NCBI GenBank assembly: GCA_023136145.1
Contig: JAGLRU010000190.1
Location: 1 to 5,537 of the forward strand
Reading direction: 5' to 3'
Length of the DNA: 5,537 nt
Source of the DNA: Alphaproteobacteria bacterium
GTDB taxonomy: Bacteria > Pseudomonadota > Alphaproteobacteria > Micavibrionales > UBA2020
Part shown: positions 1-5,537 of the stretch, piece after piece
Layout: each line of letters begins with the position of its first letter
Numbering within the stretch: the stretch's first letter is position 1
Program-made: the position numbers and the translations under genes
Notes under the pieces: model-generated
The model's database searches: none
What the model saw: the letters and a program-made list of their open reading frames with translations, nothing else
Told to the model about the DNA's origin: nothing

Positions 1-447
1 TTTATGCGTTATCTGGGACAGCCCCGGAATTAAAATTGAATTCTTGCTCTGAGCTAAATCTTTTGCTTTTTGTTCAAGAAGTCTATCAACTTTTGGTATC
101 CATCTTTCTACTAATGGATGAAAATTCTCTGAAATAATCCCAAGTTTATCAGCAGAACTTTCTTTCTCCTCTGATTGAGACGATTGCGGATTATAAAATT
201 CAGCCCCACCTTTACCAAGTTTAGAAATACGATTTATTAGATCTATCAAAGATTTTCTAAAAATTAATATTGCCGCGAACACTATCACAGGCCATGACAA
301 TAAATCCACTAAAGAAGAAATAATATCAATTACCCCAAGTATAGCTTTATATAAAATCTGAAAAAAACTAAAGATTAAATCTGTAACAACAGATTTCGAC
401 ACTACATTCGCAGTATGAATCGGCTCTGCAATATTAATGTTTTCCAT
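1..447 (-). CDS. Partial membrane-anchored protein of unknown function, C-terminus beyond the left edge
   Basis: Translating the minus strand from an ATG at 447 gives 149 codons with no stop down to base 1, so the gene is cut by the window edge. Residues about 21-63 are strongly hydrophobic. A segment around 22-49 may be a membrane or amphipathic helix, and 'WPVIVFAAILIF' at 52-63 is a clear transmembrane helix. It is followed by a basic stretch (RKSLIDLINRISKLGKGG, 64-81) typical of a cytoplasmic membrane boundary. Residues 86-104 are polar and acidic, probably a linker, then helical charged sequence follows (110-137). This layout (helix, 'FRK..I..L..RI', then a Gly-rich 'GGAEF' turn) recurs in many small uncharacterised bacterial membrane proteins; I cannot assign a function. 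The start lies 14 bases inside fabI in another frame, and no strong ribosome site precedes it. G+C is about one third by hand count of several lines, well below fabI, which suggests acquisition. The long open frame and sensible membrane topology make it a real gene, though the exact start is uncertain. Confidence 0.72.
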   Translation of the reverse strand, partial: MENINIAEPIHTANVVSKSVVTDLIFSFFQILYKAILGVIDIISSLVDLLSWPVIVFAAILIFRKSLIDLINRISKLGKGGAEFYNPQSSQSEEKESSADKLGIISENFHPLVERWIPKVDRLLEQKAKDLAQSKNSILIPGLSQITHK

Positions 448-1267
448 TACCGTTTTCGTTTACTGCTACAATCTCATCGAGTGTTTCCTGTTTCGGCATA
501 CCAATAACATTAAAACCGCAATCGACATGGTGGTTTTCGCCAGTGACGGCAGACGACAAATCGCTAAGTAAGTACAGTGCCGTGTTGCCGACTTCGTCCA
601 GAGTTACAGAACGCTGCAAAGGTGATGACTTAGTTGTGAATTTAAAAGTATAACGGGCATTGCCAATCACGGCTCCCGCTAGCGTACGCATGGGGCCGGC
701 AGAAATCGAATTAACGCGGATGTTTAAAGCTCCTAGATCAGCCGCAAGATAGCGCACCGAAGTTTCCAACGCAGCCTTGGCTACTCCCATAACGTTATAG
801 TTTGGCATCACCCTTTCCGCGCCTAGATATGACAGCGTAATTATGCTTCCCCCTTCCGTCATCAGCTTTTTGGCGCGACGCGCAATTGAAGTAAAGGAAA
901 AGCAGGAAATATGCAGGGAAGTAATAAAATTTCCAAGCGTTGTATCAACATAATGACCTTTCAGTTCTTCCTTGCTTGAAAAGGCGATAGCATGAACGAC
1001 AAAATCAAGCTTTCCCCATTCCTTTTCAAGATGCGCGAACACACGGTCGAGGTCTTCTTCCTTTGCCACGTCGCACTGAAGAACATGCTTCATGCCGATG
1101 CTTTCCGCCAAAGGGCGCATCCTCTTGCCGAAAGGCTCGTCCTGATAAGTGAAGGCCATTTCCGCGCCGTGTTTATGCAGCGTTCTGGCGATGCCCCAAG
1201 CTATGGAGTGATCGTTCGCCACCCCCATAATCAGCCCACGCTTGCCTTTCATAAGTTGATCGCTCAT
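434..1267 (-). CDS. fabI: Enoyl-[acyl-carrier-protein] reductase (NADH), FabI
   Basis: FabI performs the last step of each fatty acid elongation cycle, reducing trans-2-enoyl-ACP with NAD(P)H in the cytoplasm, and is the target of triclosan-type inhibitors. The 277-residue product is a full-length short-chain dehydrogenase/reductase of the FabI branch. Near the N-terminus is the dinucleotide-binding sequence 'GLIMGVANDHSIAWGIA' (11-27). 'HAIAF' lies at 92-96. The catalytic set is Tyr147, Tyr157 and Lys164, in the FabI spacing Y-x9-Y-x6-K. 'GPMRTLAG' (191-198) opens the substrate loop and 'ALYLLSDLSSAVTGE' (230-244) is the usual C-terminal core. All expected residues are present. It starts two bases after the fabB stop, with an AAGGGA ribosome site inside the fabB 3' end, so it is co-transcribed and probably translationally coupled with fabB. 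Its last 14 bases overlap the next gene. Confidence 0.97.
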   Translation of the reverse strand: MSDQLMKGKRGLIMGVANDHSIAWGIARTLHKHGAEMAFTYQDEPFGKRMRPLAESIGMKHVLQCDVAKEEDLDRVFAHLEKEWGKLDFVVHAIAFSSKEELKGHYVDTTLGNFITSLHISCFSFTSIARRAKKLMTEGGSIITLSYLGAERVMPNYNVMGVAKAALETSVRYLAADLGALNIRVNSISAGPMRTLAGAVIGNARYTFKFTTKSSPLQRSVTLDEVGNTALYLLSDLSSAVTGENHHVDCGFNVIGMPKQETLDEIVAVNENGNGKH

Positions 1268-1269
1268 GG

Positions 1270-2490
1270 TTATTTCCCTTCGTAGCGCGAAAACGCCAAA
1301 GTGCAGTTGGTTCCGCCGAAACCAAAGCTGCTGGAAATAATATTATTCAGTTTTATCTCATCCATACGCTTTTGCACGAGAGGCATTCCTTCTGCATCAG
1401 GATCAAGCGTTTCAATATTGGCTGAGCCACAAATAAAGTCATGTTTCATCATCAAAAGGCTGTAAACTGCCTCCTGCACACCTGTTGCGCCAAGTGAGTG
1501 CCCAGTTAGGGATTTTGTTGAACTGAAAAGAGGAATTTTATCACAGAAAACTTCTTTAAGAGCTTTCAGTTCTGCCGTATCCCCTGCCGGAGTAGAGGTT
1601 CCGTGAGTATTGATATAGTCCACAGGCTCCTTGATCGTGGAAATCGCCTGCTTCATACAACGTGCAGCTCCCTCTCCTGAAGGGGAAACCATATCATATC
1701 CGTCTGAAGTTGCTCCGTAACCAGTCAACTCAGCGTATATTTTTGCACCACGAGCTTTAGCATGTTCCAACTCCTCCAGCACAATCGTCCCACCACCGCC
1801 TGCGATAATAAAACCGTCACGGTTGGCATCAAAAGCACGGGAAGCCTTTTCAGGCTCGTGATTATATTTCGAGGACAACGCACCCATAGCATCAAACAGA
1901 AGCGTCAGTGTCCAGTCTAGTTCTTCGCCGCCACCAGCAAACATCACATCCTGTTTTCCCCACTGAATCATCTCTGCCGCGTTCCCGATACAATGAGCTG
2001 ATGTCGCGCAAGCCGAAGTAATGGAATAATTAACGCCCTTGATTTTGAATGGCGTTGCCAGCGTTGCTGAATTTGTTGAAGACATACAGCGCGTCACCAT
2101 ATAAGGCCCGATACGCTTTGGGCTTTTTGCACGGCAAACGTCAAAAGCTTGCAGAAGATTTTTGGTTGAAGGACCGCCGGAACCCATAATAAGCCCCGTA
2201 CTCTCGTTCGACACGTCTTTGTCTTCAAGTCCAGAATCCTGTATCGCTTGTTCCATTGCTAGATAATTATAGGCAGAACCTTCACCCATAAAGCGCAGCA
2301 ATCTACGGTCAATTTTCTCCGTTAAATTGATATTAGGCTGACCGTGAACATGAGTTCTGAATCCCATTTCCGCGTACTTTGGAGAAAAGACGATACCGGA
2401 CTTTCCATCCTTCAGCGATTGCGTCACTTCATCCTGATCGTTGCCGATACAGGAAATAATGCCAATGCCAGTCACTACAACTCGTTTCAT
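1270..2490 (-). CDS. fabB: 3-oxoacyl-[acyl-carrier-protein] synthase I, FabB
   Basis: FabB condenses acyl-ACP with malonyl-ACP and is the enzyme that elongates the cis-3-decenoyl-ACP made by FabA, so it is needed for unsaturated fatty acids. From the ATG at 2490 the product is 406 residues, the length of E. coli FabB, and opens with the standard 'MKRVVVTGIGI'. The thiolase-fold Cys-His-His triad is complete: Cys161 in 'SACATSAH', His296 in 'NTHGTSTPAGDT' and His331 in 'SLTGHSLGATG', with Lys326 just before the last. The Gly-rich 'FGFGGTN' loop near the C-terminus is present. I prefer the start at 2490 because AGAGGA lies seven bases upstream and the family consensus begins there; an in-frame ATG at 2517 would add nine residues (415 aa). 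FabB and FabF are close relatives; the fabA-fabB-fabI context and length favour FabB. Uniquely here, fabB is separated from fabA by two restriction-modification genes. Confidence 0.95.
   Translation of the reverse strand: MKRVVVTGIGIISCIGNDQDEVTQSLKDGKSGIVFSPKYAEMGFRTHVHGQPNINLTEKIDRRLLRFMGEGSAYNYLAMEQAIQDSGLEDKDVSNESTGLIMGSGGPSTKNLLQAFDVCRAKSPKRIGPYMVTRCMSSTNSATLATPFKIKGVNYSITSACATSAHCIGNAAEMIQWGKQDVMFAGGGEELDWTLTLLFDAMGALSSKYNHEPEKASRAFDANRDGFIIAGGGGTIVLEELEHAKARGAKIYAELTGYGATSDGYDMVSPSGEGAARCMKQAISTIKEPVDYINTHGTSTPAGDTAELKALKEVFCDKIPLFSSTKSLTGHSLGATGVQEAVYSLLMMKHDFICGSANIETLDPDAEGMPLVQKRMDEIKLNNIISSSFGFGGTNCTLAFSRYEGK
1275..1280 (-). promoter_or_regulatory. Ribosome binding site of fabI within the fabB 3' end
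   Basis: On the minus strand AAGGGA lies seven bases before the ATG at 1267 and inside the last codons of fabB. Position and spacing fix the fabI start and imply that ribosomes finishing fabB help translate fabI. Confidence 0.7.
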
Positions 2491-2497
2491 TTGTAAA

Positions 2498-2503
2498 TCC
2501 TCT
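2498..2503 (-). promoter_or_regulatory. Ribosome binding site that decides the fabB start
   Basis: On the minus strand AGAGGA is seven bases before the ATG at 2490. The upstream in-frame ATG at 2517 has only a weak GCAGG before it, so this site supports the shorter 406-residue FabB. Confidence 0.7.
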
Positions 2504-2555
2504 TGTTCTTTTGTCATGCCTGCTTTACTGGAATAAGTCTGTGATAATATTTCCT

Positions 2556-3515
2556 TTATAGACCTACATTATCCTCTTTTCTGATGGCGACTTTCGGCAA
2601 AGTTTGCCCTTGTAGGTCGAGCAATTCCCAAAGATCAGAATAGAAAAAGTGGTCGATGGTTTTGATGTGCTGTGAAAGCAACGCATCAGAAACCATATTT
2701 GGGCGAATGTCGCAGTAATACACGCCATCCAATGGATTCAGCTTGATCGTGTATGCCTTGAAGTGACCGGGCAAAAACGTTGCACTTACTCCATATTCAT
2801 TTTCTCGCTTTGCTTTTTTTCTCTGAACATCGTTCAGAAAAATGGCGATATGGGGCAGGGCAGTATCAGTAAGCCGATTATAAAGAAATTTATCCATAAA
2901 GACCTTATCTATTCGATCTTTACTAGACGTTTTCACAGAACCAATAATTTTCAGTTCGTTATCTTTGCTTAACATCAAATCGTGTTGATAGCTGGATTTA
3001 AAAAGCTCAATTCCATTCACATCTTTTATAGGAACTTGCATCGTCCCTGATACGCAATCCACATTAAGCGACACAATTAGCAAACGAATAAGCCGTTCAA
3101 ATAAATCTCCGTTCACCTTTCTGGCTTGATTTGACTTCCCGGCTGGCAACCCATCCAATGTGGCACCTATAGATTGCTGAAGCGTGTAAATAGTGCGAAT
3201 CAAGTTTTCTCGCAAATCATCCGAGGGGCAATGACCATCTCGCAATTGTTCAAGCGTCATGTTGAACTGCTGTGCAGCCTTGGCGAATCCTACAGCATCG
3301 TACATTAGGCGTGAATTTATCGGTCGCGTGATGTTAAAACTGCCTTCTTTCCGGTACTGTAAAAATTGATAGTGGCTTTCGTTCTGTGATACAATACGCG
3401 CCTGTAACCCAGTATCAATATATTCTAGGTAACGAGCGCAAAAATCAATGTAATGTTCGACGGAGTGAAATCGTTTTTTATCTATGGCATGATTTACCAA
3501 ATCGGAAAAACTCAT
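2556..3515 (-). CDS. Probable type II restriction endonuclease, PD-(D/E)XK-like fold
   Basis: I do not recognise a named enzyme; the call rests on position and on motifs. The 319-residue protein follows a DNA methyltransferase gene, sharing ATGA with its stop codon, the usual layout of a type II restriction-modification pair. The N-terminal ~120 residues are mostly helical and charged, possibly a DNA-binding or dimer part. A core resembling the PD-(D/E)XK nuclease fold follows: a helix with Glu140 ('GDLFERLIRLL'), a strand with Asp179 ('HDLMLS'), then 'IIGSVKTSSKDR' with Ser193 and Lys195 where many enzymes have Glu/Asp-x-Lys, and Asp208 thirteen residues after the Lys. Ser-x-Lys with a later acid recalls the EcoRII/NgoMIV/Cfr10I active sites, where the second acid has moved to the next helix. 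'FLPGHFKAY' and 'NPLDGVYYCDIRPNM' (247-274) look like conserved family blocks. The protein would cut unmethylated DNA at the site protected by its partner; the recognition sequence cannot be read. G+C is low (about 30% in some lines), suggesting transfer. Confidence 0.72.
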   Translation of the reverse strand: MSFSDLVNHAIDKKRFHSVEHYIDFCARYLEYIDTGLQARIVSQNESHYQFLQYRKEGSFNITRPINSRLMYDAVGFAKAAQQFNMTLEQLRDGHCPSDDLRENLIRTIYTLQQSIGATLDGLPAGKSNQARKVNGDLFERLIRLLIVSLNVDCVSGTMQVPIKDVNGIELFKSSYQHDLMLSKDNELKIIGSVKTSSKDRIDKVFMDKFLYNRLTDTALPHIAIFLNDVQRKKAKRENEYGVSATFLPGHFKAYTIKLNPLDGVYYCDIRPNMVSDALLSQHIKTIDHFFYSDLWELLDLQGQTLPKVAIRKEDNVGL

Positions 3516-4432
3516 CGAATAGATTCCCTTCGTTCTGCTATTTTTCGATCATGCGCTATCCATTTATCTTTCGTCATGCGTCGAACACTTTCAAGCCTTT
3601 CAATTGTCCACTGGTTGTACTGTTGGTCAAGATCGCAAGCCATCCAACGCCTATTAAGCTGCTCCGCTACAACAGAAGTTGTGCCAGACCCTGAAAATGG
3701 GTCAATAACTAAATCGCCCTCGTTCGAGGATGCCAAAACAAACTTACGCACCAATTCTTCGGGTTTTTGTGTTGGGTGCGGTGTCTTTTCCCCCATGCCG
3801 TTGCATGTGGTAGGAATATCCATTACGTCTTTTGGTTTCGCTCCTTTTGGGTGCGGTGTCCAGTTGTCTCGTTGCTTATTCACGCCATTACTATAGGCAC
3901 TTGTCTTTGCCTGCGGATGGGATGGATATTTTAGTGTATGCGCCCCATAAGGAACACGCACATCGTCAATATTGAGCTTTGCCGCATCAGACTTTCTGAA
4001 ATGAATGATGCTTTCATGTGATCGTCCCCAATCATTGCCAAGATTCGCTTTGTTTTTATAGTGCCATATAAGCCAGCGACAATGTTTAAAATACTTTGAT
4101 GCCGGATGCTTCAAATCAGCAAGGATTTCTGAGAATCCGCACACATACAAAGACCCCGTAGGCTTCAATACCCGTGAGGCTTGTGTTATCCATTTGATAG
4201 ACCATTCAATATATTTTTCTTGGCTATCGAAATTATCCCAATCAGTTTTTTTGATGTTATACGGCGGGTCTGCAAAAACAAGATCGACGCTCATATCATC
4301 AAGAGATTCCAACCAATCAAATGAATTGCCTTGATACAATCTCCCATTAATATGATTATATTGCAGTTGAAACCCTTTTGTTACAGGCTCAAATTCCTGA
4401 TAATTTTCCCGCACAGGGCTTAGAAATGCCAT
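3512..4432 (-). CDS. Type II site-specific DNA methyltransferase, beta-class (N6-adenine or N4-cytosine)
   Basis: This enzyme transfers a methyl group from S-adenosylmethionine to a DNA base, most likely adenine N6, protecting the host from the neighbouring nuclease. From the ATG at 4432 it is 306 residues. Catalytic motif IV 'DPPYNI' is at 55-60, preceded by 'DLVFA'. 'HPTQKP' is at 219-224, and the SAM-binding motif I 'DPFSGSGTT' at 244-252 is followed by 'CDLD'. Motif IV before motif I defines the beta class, which includes M.RsrI; the sequence between them should hold the target recognition part. The start is debatable: the frame stays open up to a GTG at 4537 that overlaps the fabA stop (GTGA) and would give 341 residues. 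The extra 35 residues are largely encoded by a palindromic repeat-like sequence and look unlike a methyltransferase N-terminus, while the ATG at 4432 has GGA seven bases upstream. The 3' end overlaps the endonuclease start by 4 bases. Base composition is lower than in the fab genes. The exact target is unknown. Confidence 0.92.
   Translation of the reverse strand: MAFLSPVRENYQEFEPVTKGFQLQYNHINGRLYQGNSFDWLESLDDMSVDLVFADPPYNIKKTDWDNFDSQEKYIEWSIKWITQASRVLKPTGSLYVCGFSEILADLKHPASKYFKHCRWLIWHYKNKANLGNDWGRSHESIIHFRKSDAAKLNIDDVRVPYGAHTLKYPSHPQAKTSAYSNGVNKQRDNWTPHPKGAKPKDVMDIPTTCNGMGEKTPHPTQKPEELVRKFVLASSNEGDLVIDPFSGSGTTSVVAEQLNRRWMACDLDQQYNQWTIERLESVRRMTKDKWIAHDRKIAERRESIR
3524..3530 (-). promoter_or_regulatory. 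Ribosome binding site of the endonuclease gene
   Basis: On the minus strand AAGGGAA lies nine bases before the ATG at 3515, inside the methyltransferase 3' end. The slightly long spacing together with the ATGA stop/start overlap suggests coupled, possibly modest, endonuclease translation after methyltransferase. Confidence 0.5.
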
Positions 4433-4491
4433 CTTTTGTTCCAATGTCTTAACCGCTATACAATTACTTCGCCGCACCAAATACCACCCGG

Positions 4492-4535
4492 AGCCTACCC
4501 TCGCGAGGACGAAGGCGAGGATGACACTTTGTATC
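4492..4535. repeat. GC-rich palindromic (REP-like) element at the fabA/methyltransferase junction
   Basis: CCTCGCGAGG (4499-4508) is a perfect 10-base palindrome. GCGAGGA occurs at 4503-4509 and again at 4515-4521, a 12-base period, and CCTCGC (4499-4504) can also pair with GCGAGG (4515-4520) around a 10-base loop. Read on the minus strand it begins GTGTCATCCTCGCC, which resembles the common proteobacterial intergenic repeats starting GTCATCC(C/T)CGC. It stands out as GC-rich between AT-rich flanks and begins right at the fabA stop codon. Only one copy is in the window, so repeat status is inferred from the pattern. It could affect mRNA stability or reduce read-through into the following genes; it lacks a U-run typical of an intrinsic terminator. 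Confidence 0.5.
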
Positions 4536-5055
4536 ACATCGCCGCTGGATTCTCGAAGAGGCCGACTTTGAGATCGGATGCTTCATAAATTACTTTTCCG
4601 TCTGCCTCAACTACACCATCACCAATACCAAGCACTAGCCTACGATTAATAACGCGCTTAATATTGATGCGATAGGTCACTTTTTTGACTGATGGCAAAA
4701 CCTGACCAGAAAATTTGACTCCTCCGACACCAAGCGCACGACCCGATCCTTTAGCACCTATCCAGCCCAGATAAAAACCGAGTAATTGCCACACAGCATC
4801 CAATCCAAGACAACCCGGCATTACCGGATCACCCTCGAAATGGCATTTGAAAAACCACAGATCCGGCTTGACATCAAGTTCAGCAACTATCTCCCCCTTA
4901 CCATACGCACCACCCGTTGCCGAAACGTGCGTGATACGGTCAAACATCAGCATCGGAGGTAGTGGCAGTTTCGCATTTCCGGGACCGAACATTAGTCCCT
5001 TGCCGCAGGAAATAATATCTTCATAAGAATAACTGGATTTTGCTTGATGAGTCAT
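4534..5055 (-). CDS. fabA: 3-hydroxydecanoyl-[acyl-carrier-protein] dehydratase/isomerase, FabA
   Basis: FabA dehydrates 3-hydroxydecanoyl-ACP and isomerises trans-2- to cis-3-decenoyl-ACP, the branch point to unsaturated fatty acids in the cytoplasm. The 173-residue product has the normal family length (about 171-172). The hot-dog fold signature is intact: catalytic His72 in 'CHFEGDPVMPG' (71-81) and the acid partner Asp86 in 'CLGLDAVWQLLGFYLGW' (82-98). 'LPPMLMFDRI' (32-41) and 'GVGGVKFSGQVLP' (109-121) are also typical FabA blocks and separate it from the shorter FabZ. The ATG at 5055 is preceded by a short CAGG sequence with close spacing, and only 32 bases separate it from the preceding gene. 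The stop overlaps a possible GTG start of the methyltransferase frame. Elsewhere in alphaproteobacteria fabB normally follows directly; here two restriction-modification genes lie in between. Confidence 0.97.
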   Translation of the reverse strand: MTHQAKSSYSYEDIISCGKGLMFGPGNAKLPLPPMLMFDRITHVSATGGAYGKGEIVAELDVKPDLWFFKCHFEGDPVMPGCLGLDAVWQLLGFYLGWIGAKGSGRALGVGGVKFSGQVLPSVKKVTYRINIKRVINRRLVLGIGDGVVEADGKVIYEASDLKVGLFENPAAM

Positions 5056-5087
5056 TTTACCTGTCCAGACTTTACATAGTTTATACG

Positions 5088-5537
5088 CTATACCATTACG
5101 GCTTGCTCTTTGTAGCGCGATCCCAGAATCATGCCAGTTTTCGCTAGTGATTTTGCAATATTTGGATGTATCTGTCCAACATCTTCGACAGATATTACAG
5201 CAACCATACGACCAACCGCCTTGGCAACCGCTACGGCGCGTCCCAAAGGATCATCCATTCCGATCAACATAAAGAATTCCTCTATCGGCGGTTTGATTTC
5301 CTTTAAGTATTTCGGAATGTTTTTATCTTCAATGTCGTTAGCCGCCGCCAAACTTGCCCAGTTTTTGGTGCCGGGAGTGCCGTGACGCAGTGCTTCTCGC
5401 ACCATCACGTTACCGAATTCATTTTCTACGGACAGAGGCAGTTTCATTATATCCTGAGCCATACTGAAATAATTTCCTGCAACCACTCCAAGACCAGTCA
5501 GAGCCTCATTCGTCGTATTGTTTTTGGTCAGAAACTC
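5088..5537 (-). CDS. Partial conserved-looking protein of unknown function, N-terminus beyond the right edge
   Basis: The minus-strand frame is open from the window edge to a stop at 5088, giving 149 visible residues that end in 'KEQAVMV'. Possible internal starts exist (GTG at 5486, ATG at 5462) but neither has a well-spaced ribosome site and the frame continues upstream with a protein-like sequence, so I treat the gene as cut by the edge. The visible part is soluble and mixed alpha/beta in character, with charged helical sequence around 'IPKYLKEIKPPIEEFF', an Ala/Val-rich segment 'GRAVAVAKAVGRMVAVISVED', and no transmembrane helix. I recognise no catalytic motif or family and assign no function. 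It lies 32 bases before fabA on the same strand, so it may belong to the same transcription unit. It does not resemble the Fur-family regulator Irr, which precedes fabA in many Rhizobiales. Confidence 0.7.
   Translation of the reverse strand, partial: EFLTKNNTTNEALTGLGVVAGNYFSMAQDIMKLPLSVENEFGNVMVREALRHGTPGTKNWASLAAANDIEDKNIPKYLKEIKPPIEEFFMLIGMDDPLGRAVAVAKAVGRMVAVISVEDVGQIHPNIAKSLAKTGMILGSRYKEQAVMV

Noticed and set aside
980..994. Ala at FabI residue 95, matching the position of E. coli Gly93 tied to triclosan resistance
   Set aside because: Ala is common here in natural FabI proteins, including the triclosan-sensitive S. aureus enzyme, so it is not evidence of resistance.
992..1285. Plus-strand open frame of 97 codons inside fabI
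   Set aside because: It is antisense to a well-supported fabI, has no ribosome site or family-like sequence, and is a shadow of the real frame.
2556..2600. ATAATG/TATAAA near the nuclease 3' end as a promoter for fabB
   Set aside because: The nearest TTG-type -35 candidate is about 21 bases away, too far for a convincing sigma-70 promoter.
1274..3531. Identical ACGAAGGGAA before both the endonuclease and fabI starts
   Set aside because: The shared core is a ribosome binding sequence, so a short match is expected by function and does not show duplication.
3386..3896. Overlapping plus-strand open frames across the nuclease/methyltransferase junction
   Set aside because: Both are antisense to genes with clear motifs, and their translations are Cys/Ser/Phe-rich without domain character.
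5056..5087. TATAAACT-like sequence before fabA as a promoter -10 box
   Set aside because: No acceptable -35 at proper spacing was found, and the preceding gene is only 32 bases away, so a promoter call is not supported.
5131..5385. Plus-strand frame of 84 codons opposite the gene before fabA
   Set aside because: Low-complexity Ala/Thr/Ser-rich translation, mirror of the minus-strand frame; no independent support.

Overview
The window looks like a piece of an alphaproteobacterial chromosome. The type-I unsaturated fatty acid pair fabA and fabB, followed directly by fabI on the same strand, is the usual alphaproteobacterial arrangement. The protein sequences fit that group too (for example FabI 'GPMRTLAG' and 'HAIAF'). 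Base composition of the fab genes is moderate (hand-counted lines of fabI give about 47-60% G+C). I cannot name a genus. Every gene I can support lies on the minus strand, so transcription runs from right to left.

Layout in transcription order. (1) 5537-5088: the 3' part of an unrecognised protein gene whose start lies beyond the window. (2) 5055-4534: fabA. (3) About 4492-4535: a GC-rich palindromic repeat-like sequence at the fabA 3' end. (4) 4432-3512: a beta-class (DPPY) DNA methyltransferase, with an alternative GTG start at 4537. (5) 3515-2556: its probable partner, a PD-(D/E)XK-type restriction endonuclease that overlaps it by 4 bases. (6) 2490-1270: fabB. (7) 1267-434: fabI, two bases after fabB. 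(8) 447-1 and beyond: an AT-rich membrane-anchored protein gene that overlaps the fabI 3' end by 14 bases and runs off the left edge.

FabA makes and isomerises the C10 unsaturated acyl-ACP, FabB elongates the cis-unsaturated intermediate, and FabI reduces the enoyl-ACP in each cycle. Together they supply unsaturated and saturated chains for membranes. Between fabA and fabB sits what looks like a complete two-gene type II restriction-modification system. It has the same orientation, no visible terminator or controller gene, and 4-base or near-zero gene junctions. Its base composition is lower than that of the fab genes, which suggests later acquisition. The key observation of the window is this: a restriction-modification cassette apparently wired into an essential lipid-synthesis transcription unit, modification gene before nuclease gene, with a nuclease whose active site looks like the acid-swapped EcoRII/NgoMIV/Cfr10I type and not the plain D..ExK type. 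The AT-rich membrane-protein gene after fabI may be a second accessory insertion in the same unit.

No RNA genes, CRISPR arrays, transposase genes or convincing rho-independent terminators were seen. No stretch over 300 bases is free of coding sequence.
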